A stretch of 64,000 nucleotides of DNA. Origin: Solirubrobacter deserti. GTDB lineage: Bacteria; Actinomycetota; Thermoleophilia; Solirubrobacterales; Solirubrobacteraceae. Under the pieces are notes generated by a model. That model was not told the DNA's origin. It ran no database searches and worked only from the letters and a program-made list of their open reading frames with translations. Location of the stretch: positions 1 to 64,000 of the forward strand of contig NZ_QPKJ02000003.1 of the NCBI RefSeq assembly GCF_003344625.1, written 5' to 3'. Position 1 is the first letter of the stretch. Each line of letters begins with the position of its first letter. Both the position numbers and the translations under genes were made by a program. Shown in pieces: positions 1 to 8,500 of the stretch.

Positions 1-52
1 GTACCGCGATGCTCACGGCTGGTCATGACCGCCACCTTGCAATCACAGGCGA

Positions 53-72
53 AAGTGGTCTTTCTCGACGAA
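53..72 (+). repeat. array repeat copy A
   Basis: Core TCGACG at 65-70 preceded by AAGTGGTCTTTC. It is nearly identical to the copies at 730-749 and 12408-12427 and marks the left edge of the first single-gene interval. A short GAGCG/CGCTC stem lies about 40 bases downstream. Confidence 0.65.
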
Positions 73-147
73 TTGACGCATTACCGGGACAGCTACCGAG
101 GCGCTGACCGGAGCGTCGAACCGCTCGCCCGCGTCGTGGTGTCCTCG

Positions 148-669
148 CTACTCGGGAGGGGCCACGTCGAGAAGCCTACGTGCGCGGAAACGATCTAGCA
201 GCGCGGGCGGAATGGTCGCTTTCAACTGCGCCTCGAGTTCATGCTGCTCGTTGATGTCCATGGAGGTGTTGGCGAAGACCACGAAGTCCTTGGACGTCGG
301 CAGCGAGCTCCAGTCGTACGCGGCCAGCGCTCGCGCTACGCCACCCATGAACGCAAACCAGTCTTCGTCCATCTCCCAGGCATCGCGCAGGTCATCGGCG
401 ATGAGGGCCGCTTGCTCGGGGACCGGGAGCGCTTCCCCGATGCTGTACTCGCCCGGGTTCCACAGCGTGAGGCCAATCCCCCACGGGTCCGGCTCCGCGA
501 GCCATTCGTTCCACTCGGCGGACGTGACCAGTCCCACGACCGGGATCGGGGCCCACCCCGCGCCATACGCCAACCCAAGCGCAGCGACAGGCTCGTCTGG
601 CCAGTGGTCTGCCGCCCACGCGAGCACGCGCTCTACAACGACGTCGTGGAGCTGCTCGGCGCGAGACAC
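148..669 (-). CDS. Hypothetical acidic protein, immunity-protein-like
   Basis: A protein of about 173 residues, acidic and rich in Trp and aromatics (for example EMDEDWFAFMGG and LPTSKDFVVFANT). I recognise no catalytic motif; composition and size resemble immunity or SUKH/DUF4303-like proteins, which is only an impression. The open frame extends upstream to 786, but that extension runs through repeat copy B (730-749), so I placed the start at the internal GTG (VSRAEQLHDVV). It is the only gene between repeat copies A and B. No signal peptide or membrane segment is visible. Confidence 0.55.
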   Translation of the reverse strand: MSRAEQLHDVVVERVLAWAADHWPDEPVAALGLAYGAGWAPIPVVGLVTSAEWNEWLAEPDPWGIGLTLWNPGEYSIGEALPVPEQAALIADDLRDAWEMDEDWFAFMGGVARALAAYDWSSLPTSKDFVVFANTSMDINEQHELEAQLKATIPPALLDRFRARRLLDVAPPE

Positions 670-729
670 GCAGCTCAACCTAACGCTGCCGTCTAACGAT
701 TCGTATCTGGGTGAGCCGTCGTACGGGCA

Positions 730-749
730 AAGTGGTCTTTCTCGACGGA
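730..749 (+). repeat. array repeat copy B
   Basis: AAGTGGTCTTTCTCGACGGA, sharing its first 18 bases with copy A. An imperfect hairpin at 767-793 (GCAGCTCG ... CGAGCCGC, 11-base loop) follows the core by 20 bases. Confidence 0.7.
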
Positions 750-830
750 GACACGCCTTGCGATCTGCAGCTCGGGCTGATCTCACGAGCCGCGCGCTAG
801 GTGTCTTCGTCGAATTCGACGGCGCTTACC

Positions 831-2798
831 CTAGTCCAGGCTATTGCGGTTCAAGGAGTCGGCTAGTTGCGCAGCCGTGTCCAGAAGCGCCGCGATCTTC
901 GGCGGCTCTATCCAACCGAGGATTGTGCAGATGGCGCGGCTCGCGCGTAGCAGCGCGGCCGCGGCGACCAACAGCGCTAATGGGTCCATCTCCCGGGAAT
1001 TCGCGTGCGGTCCGCCGACCATGACTGTGTCGTCGGCTGTGCGGCTGAATCTCGAGAGTTTTGCGAGGCCAGGGTGTCCGGTCGCCAACACGGCGCTTTG
1101 CGCCGTTGCCCAGTCCTCCTTGAGTCCGATAGATCGCGCGATCTCCTCATAATCCGGTGTCCAGCTGCTGCCGGGAGCGCCTGCGGCTCGAGCCCGAGCC
1201 TCGAGGCTCTCGTAGGCTCCCCCGTTCGAACTAGCGATGCGGCTCATCCAGGCGTCCACCTGTTGCAGCCCGTCGAGATGTAGGCCGGCAACCCGGTCCG
1301 CGCGGCTCTCTGGCGCTTCGCTGGCAAGCTCCGACAGGAGCAAGGCATCCCGAAAGATCGCGGTGGCTATGCCGATCGCCTCTGACGAGAAACCCTGTTT
1401 GACGAGGAGCAGTACCGCGGCGTGGCGGTGTCGACAGTGGTCATACGTGGCGAGAAGGCCGACGTTCGACCCCGCTCGTTCAAGCATTTCGCCACCTCCC
1501 AATCCCGCAGCCAGCTGGTCGACCTCGCCCGCTAGAGCAGCGAAGGGGTCTACCTTCGCGGTCGAGACGTCGACATCAGGCTGGCCTTCTGCCACCGACG
1601 CTCCGGAGGCCGCGGCACCCCAGATCTCCCAGCGTGTCGGCTGGAAGGAAATTCCGTCGGCCAGCGACGGGGTGATCGTGTCCTCGGGTTGCATGAGAAG
1701 GCGATCGGGGTCGTCTGGGTTGGCCCGGACTGACTTCAGTCGAGACCGCCAGAGCAGCCGCGGATACTCCTGGTCCGGTGCGGCGAGGTCTTCGCCAGCG
1801 CCCAGAAGTGTTCCCCACACGTAGCGCGTGAGAAAGGAGCGAAGTGGCTTGTCATAGGGCTTGCTCTTGAGCGTTTCGACCGACTTGGCATCCAGCTCAC
1901 TGAGATCCAGGATGGCTGCACGCAGATAGTCAGCAGTGACGTTGACTATCGGCTCGGCAATCTCGCGAACGCGCTTGAAGTCGAGGAATGAGTGCGAGAA
2001 GCCGTTTCGGGCCTCTTGAGCCGCTTTCGCGGTCGCGTTGTCGCCGGCGAACAGAATCCGCCGTCGAACTTCCGAATCAAGGCGGTATCCCGGCTTGCCG
2101 CCCCGCGGATCGGCTACGCCCCATTGATCGGCGAGCTCTTCTGCGGAGATGTCGCGGCGCTTGAGTTCGCGGTCACGAGCGAGCGTGGTAAGCGCTTCCA
2201 TACCGATGAACAGGTGAGCCATGGCTAGCGTCTCTCGCCCCGGCATCCAGTGCGACAGGGCGAGGGCGTACTGGGCAATCGCGCGCAGGAGGCGTTCACG
2301 GCCTGGATGCCCGTGCACCGCTTGAAGGAGCTGAACAGTCGTCGCGGCGTCAAGAATGCGGCGCGGCGAAGGCATGGTCTTCTGCGGTTCAGCCACAAAG
2401 TTCTGAAAGAAGCTTCGCTCAGCCAATGCAGGTGTCGCCTCGAATGCGATCTTCGGTTCGATGTCGCCTACCCATGCGTTCGCACTCGTCGCGATGGCGG
2501 GTAGAAAGCCAGCCGCCGCGTTTGCGTACGCGGTCACAACGTCGCTGAGCGCAGGTCCGTCAGCGACATCACCACGTACGTCAATCCACAATTCTCGGGG
2601 CACAGGGTGTTCGAATCCCTCAGGCGAATATCGCGTGCGGAAAACGATGTCGACCGGCCCCACGTCCGTTGGTACGCCGATCAGCCGCATCGGTACGACC
2701 TCATCACGAATACGAACATCACTGTCAGCAGCGAGAGCGACGATGAACCGTCGCCTGGCCGACCCGGAGTCGTCGCAGATCGGGGGAGAAGCGCTCAC
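831..2798 (-). CDS. Hypothetical 655-residue protein
   Basis: A 655-residue cytoplasmic protein of unknown function; no signal peptide or membrane span. The first 330 residues have an alpha-helical look with AMAHLFIGMEALTTLARDRE and EARNGFSHSFLDFKRVREIAE, reminiscent of HEPN-like or DUF5677-like helical domains in which an acidic residue and an R-x4-H-like pair lie close together; this is inference. The second half (from about residue 430) has another helical segment around LLATYDHCRHRHAAVLLLVKQG, similar in style to AbiV/DUF5677 proteins. It is alone between repeat copy B and the IS110 remnant. If the HEPN-like reading holds, it could be a defence or toxin protein. Confidence 0.6.
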   Translation of the reverse strand: MSASPPICDDSGSARRRFIVALAADSDVRIRDEVVPMRLIGVPTDVGPVDIVFRTRYSPEGFEHPVPRELWIDVRGDVADGPALSDVVTAYANAAAGFLPAIATSANAWVGDIEPKIAFEATPALAERSFFQNFVAEPQKTMPSPRRILDAATTVQLLQAVHGHPGRERLLRAIAQYALALSHWMPGRETLAMAHLFIGMEALTTLARDRELKRRDISAEELADQWGVADPRGGKPGYRLDSEVRRRILFAGDNATAKAAQEARNGFSHSFLDFKRVREIAEPIVNVTADYLRAAILDLSELDAKSVETLKSKPYDKPLRSFLTRYVWGTLLGAGEDLAAPDQEYPRLLWRSRLKSVRANPDDPDRLLMQPEDTITPSLADGISFQPTRWEIWGAAASGASVAEGQPDVDVSTAKVDPFAALAGEVDQLAAGLGGGEMLERAGSNVGLLATYDHCRHRHAAVLLLVKQGFSSEAIGIATAIFRDALLLSELASEAPESRADRVAGLHLDGLQQVDAWMSRIASSNGGAYESLEARARAAGAPGSSWTPDYEEIARSIGLKEDWATAQSAVLATGHPGLAKLSRFSRTADDTVMVGGPHANSREMDPLALLVAAAALLRASRAICTILGWIEPPKIAALLDTAAQLADSLNRNSLD

Positions 2799-3043
2799 CG
2801 GAGAGATGCTGGCGCACGCAGCGGACAGGATCTGTCGCCGACGAACAACCCGCTCTACAACCTTCCAAGTCCGCCCGAAGGAGCGCTCAGTGTCATCTTG
2901 GCCGAGGGTTCGGCGGTCTGTCCGGTGGACTCGGTTGGGTCTCGGGACGGCGGCGGACTGACCGCGAAATAGCGAGTCGACGCGAGTCTGACTAGGAGAA
3001 GTTGTGTCGTCCGTCGCTGCCTGAGGATCGCTGGCGTGACTCG

Positions 3044-4208
3044 ATAGGAGCTTGGCGATCGTGCCCTCACTGAGGTCTGTCCGTCGTGGTCCGTTTCGTG
3101 GTCAGCTCTTGAAGGGACGGTGGTCGATGATCGTGCTCGGTGCCGACACGCATAAGCGCACGCATGCGCTGGCGGCGGTTGACGCCGGCAGCGGCGCCGT
3201 CCGCGCGCAACGGTCGATCACCGCTGACGAGCCTGGGCATCTGCAGGCGCTGCGGTGGGCGCGCGAACTCGATGACGAGCGCGTGTGGGCGATCGAGGAC
3301 TGCCGTCACGTGTCCGGTCGGCTCGAGCTCGCGCTGATCGCAGCCGGCGAGCGGGTGGTCAGGGTCGCCCCGCAGCTGATGGGCCAGTCTCGCCAGGCCG
3401 AACGTCGCCCCGGCAAGTCCGATCAGATCGACGCGCTCGCGGTCGCGCGGGCCGTGGTGCGCGAGGGCATCGACCGCTTCCCGAGTGCCTTCTTGGACGA
3501 GCGCGCGATGGAGATCCGGCTGCTCGCCGATCACCGCAACGACTTGATCGCCGAGCGCACCCGCATCGTGAACCGGCTGCGCTGGCATCTCGTGGACCTG
3601 TGCCCGCAGTTGGAGGCCCAGGTGCCTGCTCGATGCGTGGATCACCCGGTGTGGCTGGAGAAGATCGCTCGCAGGCTTCAACGGCTGCCCGCCAGCCAAG
3701 CACGAGTAAGATCGCGCGTCAGCTCGCCGCCTCGATCCGGCAACTCACGCGCCAAGCCAACGACATCGAAGCCCAGCTGCGCGTCCTGGTGCGCGCCTAT
3801 CGCCCGCGCCTGTTCGCCGAGCTCGGCTGCGGCACGTTGACGGCCGCGACGTTGATCGGGCGCACCGCCGGCGCTTTGAAACCGACGCTCGTTTCGCCCG
3901 CCAGGCCGGCACGGCGCCGATCCCGGTCTCCTCCGGCAAACGCGACCGCCACCGACTGCACCGCGGCGGCGATCGCCAACTCAATCGCGCGCTTCACACG
4001 ATCGCCATCACCCGCGCCCAGCGCGACCCCGAGACGCGCGCCTACCTAGACCGCAAGCTTGCCGAAGGCAAGACCCGCAAAGAAGCCATCCGCTGCCTCA
4101 AACGCCACCTCGCCCGACGCTTCCACCACCTCCTACGGGAACCACCTGACGCCCCAGCCCTGATGCCGGTCACCGCACCCCCGAGAGTCGCCTGCTTGAT
4201 ATAGGAGC
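3044..4208 (+). mobile_element. Degenerate IS110-family insertion sequence
   Basis: The boundaries are approximate. The same octamer ATAGGAGC occurs at 3044-3051 and 4201-4208, flanking the transposase remnant; the sequence before the right copy (CTTGATATAGGAGC) resembles IS110-family right ends. There are no terminal inverted repeats, as expected for IS110. The 328 bases from 2799 to 3126 hold no gene; they include a degraded array-motif-like stretch near 3000-3020 and the presumptive IS left end. The right end abuts array repeat copy C, so the element probably inserted at or next to an array site. Confidence 0.6.
3127..4204 (+). pseudogene. IS110-family transposase, two frameshifts
   Basis: The N-terminal part, starting MIVLGADTHKRTHALAAVD, is a DEDD-type RuvC-like transposase domain of the IS110 family (D-T-H-K near the start, QIDALAVARAV further on). 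It stays in frame to about 3700, changes frame near 3695-3710 (continuing as SKIARQLAASIRQLTRQAND) and changes again near 3885 into the C-terminal Transposase_20-like domain (ARFARQAGTAPIPVSSGKR, then RAYLDRKLAEGKTRKEA), ending at the TAG overlapping the IS right end. Full-length members have about 350-400 residues, so the product is broken rather than merely short. Programmed frameshifting is not typical of IS110, which favours decay. Confidence 0.8.
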
Positions 4209-4210
4209 AA

Positions 4211-4222
4211 CTTCTCGACGGT
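4211..4222 (+). repeat. array repeat copy C
   Basis: CTTCTCGACGGT immediately right of the IS110 remnant. The bases that follow (GTTGCGCCCATCTG) almost match those after copy M (GTTCCGCCCATCTG). A hairpin follows at 4253-4277 (CGCCCTAC ... GTGGGGCG, 9-base loop). Confidence 0.65.
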
Positions 4223-4362
4223 TGCGCCCATCTGCGTGCGACGTCAGGACATCGCCCTACCGGCTTTACGTGGGGCGCCGGGCAGGTCGCTCTGGGACGA
4301 TCTGCGTGCAACTGTGCATGGTCGAACCTTGAGCGCGCTGCTGCGATTGGCGGCTCGGCGGG

Positions 4363-4674
4363 TTGGAAGCAGCGATGCTCGTCGCCGCCTGGGTCAGTAC
4401 GATGCCGCCCGCAATGACCGCCGTCCAGCGCGAGAATCTCTACCGCAAGATCTTCCTCGCCGGTGGCGAGCTCGAGATAACGATCGAGGAGCTACTGGCG
4501 ACCTTCGATCGGAAGAAGCTCACCGAGAAGGCGCGGGACGAGATGTTGGAGCAGCTCACGTTCCGACGACAGATTCACGTGTCCCCGGCCCTCACCGAGG
4601 TGCAGCCCGGAGACCGCGTCAGGTTGCGGGGGCGCGGTGCGCCTCGAGTGGATACTGACTCGTCGTCCGCTTAG
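4363..4674 (+). CDS. Small hypothetical protein
   Basis: 103 residues, possibly starting slightly later at an internal ATG. The central part (ENLYRKIFLAGGELEITIEE, then LLATFDRKKLTEKARDEML) has clear amphipathic helix and strand character and normal protein composition. The short C-terminal tail reads QPGDRVRLRG, like a small beta element. I do not recognise the family. It is the first gene after repeat copy C. Confidence 0.45.
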   Translation: MEAAMLVAAWVSTMPPAMTAVQRENLYRKIFLAGGELEITIEELLATFDRKKLTEKARDEMLEQLTFRRQIHVSPALTEVQPGDRVRLRGRGAPRVDTDSSSA

Positions 4675-4808
4675 CTGCTCACGAGTCCTGAAAGGAGCAC
4701 GGGCGCTAACGCCGCTGCGGTGCGGCGCGCATGGTCGGCGTGCGGTGCCTTCCTGGAACCTGGGGACACCCTCCGACGCTCAGATCGTCCGCCCAAGTCG
4801 GCGTCGTC

Positions 4809-5051
4809 TCACAGCCGTGAAATTCCGCGCCACCGCAAAGCAGCTCGATCGGCCAGCAACGCGTTGCTGATCAGCTCGTGAGTGAGCTCGCCGCGATCGG
4901 CAATCGCCGCGAACAGCTGACTGACCATCGTCGGCCCAGCGAGGGCGCCGTAAGCGCTCGTGTCGTCGCGGGCGTAGGTGAGCATCGAGATCAACAGCGT
5001 CCCCACGGCGAATGCCCACACCGGGCGCGTACGCGCCCTGTTCGCGAGCAT
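4809..5051 (-). CDS. Small putative membrane protein, possibly frameshifted
   Basis: 80 residues with one hydrophobic segment (VWAFAVGTLLISMLTY, about residues 11-26) followed by a soluble, acidic-to-neutral tail. Just upstream, another frame reads MDRSTAMALISAFSKLD, which could be the true N-terminus joined by a frameshift near 5040, so the gene may be broken. Function unknown. It lies between repeat copies C and D, opposite in strand to its neighbours. Confidence 0.35.
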   Translation of the reverse strand: MLANRARTRPVWAFAVGTLLISMLTYARDDTSAYGALAGPTMVSQLFAAIADRGELTHELISNALLADRAALRWRGISRL

Positions 5052-5225
5052 CGAGCTTGGAAAACGCGGAGATGAGAGCCATAGCCGTCGAACGATCCAT
5101 CCGTCATCGTGACCGTGTGCCGGGACAGCCGCTCGGGCCGGCCGGGAATACGGTCGCGCTACATGGCCTGCATCGCCGAGACCCGGTCGTCACCGAAGAA
5201 CGCCTCGGGTCCGGACTGAAATAGG

Positions 5226-5239
5226 TGTTTGTCGACGAA
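5226..5239 (+). repeat. array repeat copy D
   Basis: TGTTTGTCGACGAA, core TCGACG at 5232-5237, only 15 bases before the start of the Imm7 gene. A GACCCG/CGGGTC inverted repeat lies upstream at about 5180-5212. Confidence 0.5.
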
Positions 5240-5252
5240 CTGATCACAATGG

Positions 5253-5696
5253 ATGGACGTGTTCGAGTATCACGGCTGGGCCACGATCCTGGATTCGACC
5301 GGGGAGCAGGAGTTCGACGAGGACCCTTCGCGCACCACGCTCAACGCCGTTCGCAACGCGATGGCGAACTCGGGCTTGGGAAACCGTGTCGCCCTCGATG
5401 TGCGCAACGGCTTGTGGTTTCTCGCCATCCACGGTTTCAACAACCACCGAAATCCAGCAGTCGTGGAGCTCTTTGAGGCCGTCGCTCGCATCGCCCCGGG
5501 GTCATACGGGATCCTCTTCACCCACGATGACGAAGCGGGCCTTCGGAACTTCGTGGCGGGGCCATACGAAGCGGGCGAGCACGAGAACTGGTGGTACTGC
5601 CGCGTCATGAAGCGCGGTCGTGTCGAGCGTCACGCCGACGCGTTGCTGTCGCCGCACGTCCCGACGGTCGAAGACGACCTCTCAAACTCCGCCTGA
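5253..5696 (+). CDS. Imm7-family immunity protein
   Basis: 147 residues beginning MDVFEYHGWATILDST, the hallmark start of the immunity protein 7 (Imm7) family. The C-terminal half (GSYGILFTHDDE and a late VMKRGRVERHADALLSPHVP) also fits that family, whose members end with an R-x-E/D-x4-L-SP-style segment. Imm7 proteins neutralise polymorphic or contact-dependent toxins in the cytoplasm. No cognate toxin gene is adjacent, so this is an orphan immunity gene carried between repeat copies D and E. The ATG was chosen because it follows copy D directly and gives the usual family length. Confidence 0.8.
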   Translation: MDVFEYHGWATILDSTGEQEFDEDPSRTTLNAVRNAMANSGLGNRVALDVRNGLWFLAIHGFNNHRNPAVVELFEAVARIAPGSYGILFTHDDEAGLRNFVAGPYEAGEHENWWYCRVMKRGRVERHADALLSPHVPTVEDDLSNSA

Positions 5697-5727
5697 ACCG
5701 GTTCGGTCGCGAAGGGCCGGCCGTGCA

Positions 5728-5747
5728 AAGTGGCGTTTGTCGACGGT
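5728..5747 (+). repeat. array repeat copy E
   Basis: AAGTGGCGTTTGTCGACGGT with core TCGACG at 5740-5745. The following GTTCGCACCCCC resembles the bases after copies C and M. The next 250 bases (5748-5998) hold no convincing gene. Confidence 0.65.
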
Positions 5748-5998
5748 TCGCACCCCCTTCCCGTGCCTCGTGACGCCGCGGCCGCGTGCGTGGCGACGCG
5801 CTGGCATGCACGAGACAAGATGTGTCACACCATTTTGATGCACGCAGGCACGCCGAGCTAAGGCGCGACGATCGCGAAAACCGCCGAGCTCGTCGTCTCG
5901 AGCCGGATTGCTCACGACGACGCGTCTACGAACGGCGCGCACACGTTTGGCCAATGGTGAACGCTCTTTGGCTCCGCAGACCGGTACGGTCCGCAGTG

Positions 5999-7915
5999 AT
6001 GAAGGCCGAGACTCGCACCGTCAAGGGCATCTTCCATGGCGAACGTCGCTTCGAGGTGCCCGTCTACCAGCGCCCGTACGTCTGGAACCGTGAGCGCCAA
6101 TGGGAAGCGCTCTGGCACGACATTGAGGCGACCGCGATCCGCCTCGCGGAGGCGCGGATCGCCGGGCACGGGAAGGGCATCGATGCCGCGGTGGCCGATA
6201 AGCTGGCCGCCCCTCATTTCCTCGGCGCGCTGGTGATCGAGGACCAGCCTGTGATGACGGGTGCTGTCGACACGCGGCTCGTAGTCGACGGGCAGCAGCG
6301 GCTGACGACGTTGCAGTTGCTGTTGCGCGGCGTTCTGGACGCGCTAGACGCCGTAAACGCGCCGAAGCCGCTGCGAGCGCAGGTCCGTAAGGCCATCCGC
6401 AACGACGAGGAGGTTGTCGGCGAGGACGAACTGCTCAAGCTTGCGCCGCGGCACGCGGAACGGCAGCAATTCGCGGCAGCGATGGATCCGGTAATACCGG
6501 CGCCGACCGCGTCTCGCTTCGCGGACGCGCGGGCCTACTTCCGTGACGACGCTGCAGAGTTCTTGGCGGACGCGGACGTGCCGGCGGACCCATACTTCGA
6601 CGGTGATGCCGTTGCGGCTCGCGCATCGTTGCTGGTCGCGACGCTCCTCGGCCTCGTGAAGCTCGTCGTGATCGATCTCGAGGGCGTCGACGACGCACAG
6701 GTGATCTTCGAGGCGCTGAATGCTCGCAACACGCCGCTTTCAGCGACCGACCTAGTCAAAAACCTGCTGTTTATGCGGGCCCAGGCCCAACAGCACGATC
6801 CCCAGGTGCTCTACGACACGCTGTGGAAGCGGTTCGACGATGAGAGCGACTGGTGGCTGGAACTTGTCGGCGTCGGTCATGCACAGCGAGCTCGGCAGGA
6901 TTGGTTGCTCGGCGATTGGCTGATTGCCCAGCGCGGGATGACGATCAATGTCGGTCGACTTTATGGCGAGTTCCGCACGTGGCTAGACACAAGCGGTGTC
7001 GAGCCGTTTGAGGCGCTGTCGACACTCAACCAGTACGCGGACGCGTACGAGGTGCTCAACGGGCGACGAGAGGGCGCAAGCCTGCCCGAGCAGCAGGCGT
7101 TCCTACGGATCGAGCAACTCAACATCACCGTCGCGACACCGGTCATCTTGTGGCTCTTGGTCCAGCCTGCCGCGCGGCTGGAGCCCGACGAGCGCGAGCG
7201 CGCGATCCTCGCGATCGAGTCCTTCGTGATGCGGCGCATGGCCGTCAAATGGCAGACGCGGGCCTACGGGCCAATGTTCGTCGAGGTGCTCAAGGCCGCT
7301 CAGGCAGCAGAGACGAATCCCGGCCAGGCGGTCGTTGATGCGCTACGAGCTCAACCGCACGGCTACAGCTGGCCATCGGACGCCGACATCGTGACTGCGT
7401 TCGAGGAAGGCCGCTACTACGGAAACGGCGGGATCAACCGTGAGCGCCTTCGGATGGTGCTAGGGGCGATCGATCGTCGGCTTCAGCAGCAGGCCCTCAA
7501 GAGTGAGCCGTCGATCGTCGATTACGACGGACTGCAAATTGAGCACGTGATCCCGCAGAACTGGCGTACGCACTGGCCAGTAACTGTGCAGGAGCCAGGC
7601 GAGCGGCTGATCGCTGAGCAGGAACGGGACCGCCACGTCAACCGCATCGGCAACCTGACGCTCGCCACGAAGCATCTGAACCCGTCGATGAGCAACGATC
7701 CGTGGGCAGAAAAGCGTGCCGAGTTGCAGAAGCACAGCGTGCTGCAGCTGAACGCCGCGCTTGTGGCCGAACCAGAGTGGGACGAGCAGCGCGTGCGAGC
7801 TCGAGGCGCTTGGCTTGCTGGCCACTTCGGCAGCATCTGGCGCGGCCCCGACGACGCCATATGGGAGGGCGCCACTCCTATCCCAAAAGGCGTCGGCGAC
7901 CACGGCCCAGCGTAG
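5999..7915 (+). CDS. DUF262/DUF1524 protein, GmrSD- or SspE-like
   Basis: 638 residues. The N-terminal DUF262 domain shows FEVPVYQRPYVW (about residues 17-28), the VVDGQQRLTTLQLLL nucleotide-binding motif and FEALNARNTPLSATDLVKN. The C-terminal DUF1524 domain has an HNH-like core: QIEHVIPQNW, then RIGNLTLATKHLNPSMSN and a DPWAEKR-type segment. This is the architecture of type IV restriction enzymes of the GmrSD class and of the phosphorothioate-dependent nuclease SspE: DUF262 senses or hydrolyses NTP and DUF1524 nicks DNA. A role in phage or plasmid defence is therefore likely, but the trigger is unknown. The open frame extends upstream to 5786; I chose ATG 5999 because MKAETRTVKGIFHGERRF is the usual family N-terminus. 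A tiny zinc-ribbon gene follows 17 bases later. Confidence 0.9.
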   Translation: MKAETRTVKGIFHGERRFEVPVYQRPYVWNRERQWEALWHDIEATAIRLAEARIAGHGKGIDAAVADKLAAPHFLGALVIEDQPVMTGAVDTRLVVDGQQRLTTLQLLLRGVLDALDAVNAPKPLRAQVRKAIRNDEEVVGEDELLKLAPRHAERQQFAAAMDPVIPAPTASRFADARAYFRDDAAEFLADADVPADPYFDGDAVAARASLLVATLLGLVKLVVIDLEGVDDAQVIFEALNARNTPLSATDLVKNLLFMRAQAQQHDPQVLYDTLWKRFDDESDWWLELVGVGHAQRARQDWLLGDWLIAQRGMTINVGRLYGEFRTWLDTSGVEPFEALSTLNQYADAYEVLNGRREGASLPEQQAFLRIEQLNITVATPVILWLLVQPAARLEPDERERAILAIESFVMRRMAVKWQTRAYGPMFVEVLKAAQAAETNPGQAVVDALRAQPHGYSWPSDADIVTAFEEGRYYGNGGINRERLRMVLGAIDRRLQQQALKSEPSIVDYDGLQIEHVIPQNWRTHWPVTVQEPGERLIAEQERDRHVNRIGNLTLATKHLNPSMSNDPWAEKRAELQKHSVLQLNAALVAEPEWDEQRVRARGAWLAGHFGSIWRGPDDAIWEGATPIPKGVGDHGPA

Positions 7916-7932
7916 CCTCGAAGGAGGGCACG

Positions 7933-8067
7933 ATGACCTGCCAGATCTGCGGCGAGGTGAAACCCGTGACGAAGTTCCCAACCGTGGATTCCGCGACCGG
8001 ACGCCGGGGCGGCGAATGTCGTGCATGCCGCGACGAGCGTCGTGCCCTTGCACGCGCCGGAGGGTAA
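7933..8067 (+). CDS. 44-residue zinc-ribbon protein
   Basis: A tiny protein starting MTCQICGEVKPVTKF and ending ECRACRDERRALARAGG, with two CxxC pairs 23 residues apart, which makes a four-cysteine zinc ribbon very likely. A near-perfect Shine-Dalgarno (AAGGAGGG, 7921-7928) sits 4 bases before the ATG. Only 17 bases separate it from the DUF262 gene, so the two are probably co-transcribed and carried in the same array interval. It could be a DNA-binding or nuclease-associated accessory. It is similar in look to the zinc knuckles in front of some HNH nucleases, which is inference. Confidence 0.7.
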   Translation: MTCQICGEVKPVTKFPTVDSATGRRGGECRACRDERRALARAGG

Positions 8068-8500
8068 GGGGACGGACGGGAGCGCCGTCGAACGTACTCA
8101 GAATCAGTTCTTGTCTCCCAGCTGACGCGGCCGGACGAGCGAGGCCGCAGTGCGGTCCTCCGCAGCGCGGACACGCGGTCGGCGGCACCCGAACGAGGAC
8201 GCCCTTCCGGCCAGCCTCCGCGCTGTGCACTGGCTTGCCCTCGACAGCAGGACACTGGGCATGGGCTCACACAGCCAGTCGAGCGAACAACAGCGGCCGG
8301 TCGTTGATCAAGGCGGCAAGGTCGGCGCCGATCTTGCGCTTGACGATGAGCCGGTTCGAGCCGCAGAGTCGCCGCTGAGCAGGTACGACCTCTCCTCAAG
8401 AGGTGCCGGCGCCCCCGAGTACCTATCGGTGGGTGGGTCGTCGCGTGGGCGCAGTGTCCGCAGGTCACGGGGCCCGGGCAGAGGGCCTCCACGGGCTGGT
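8068..8500. other. No convincing gene (433 bases)
   Basis: All frames are open in stretches, but their proteins are Arg/Ser/Pro-rich, as expected of shadow frames. A short minus-strand stretch near 8150-8200 encodes VRVPPTACPRCGG, which looks like a lone zinc-ribbon remnant. I see only possible gene debris here. Confidence 0.4.

Noticed and set aside
660..705. Sequences GTCTAAC and ACCTAAC near repeat copy B, resembling the integron attC R-box
   Set aside because: They match RYYYAAC, but no GTTRRRY partner with the right spacing and no similar pair at the other array copies. A single match is expected by chance.
802..821. GTCTTCGTCGAATTCGACGG, similar to the array motif
   Set aside because: It lacks the TTYTCGACG core in the right form and lies just after copy B. 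Probably the edge of the neighbouring gene.
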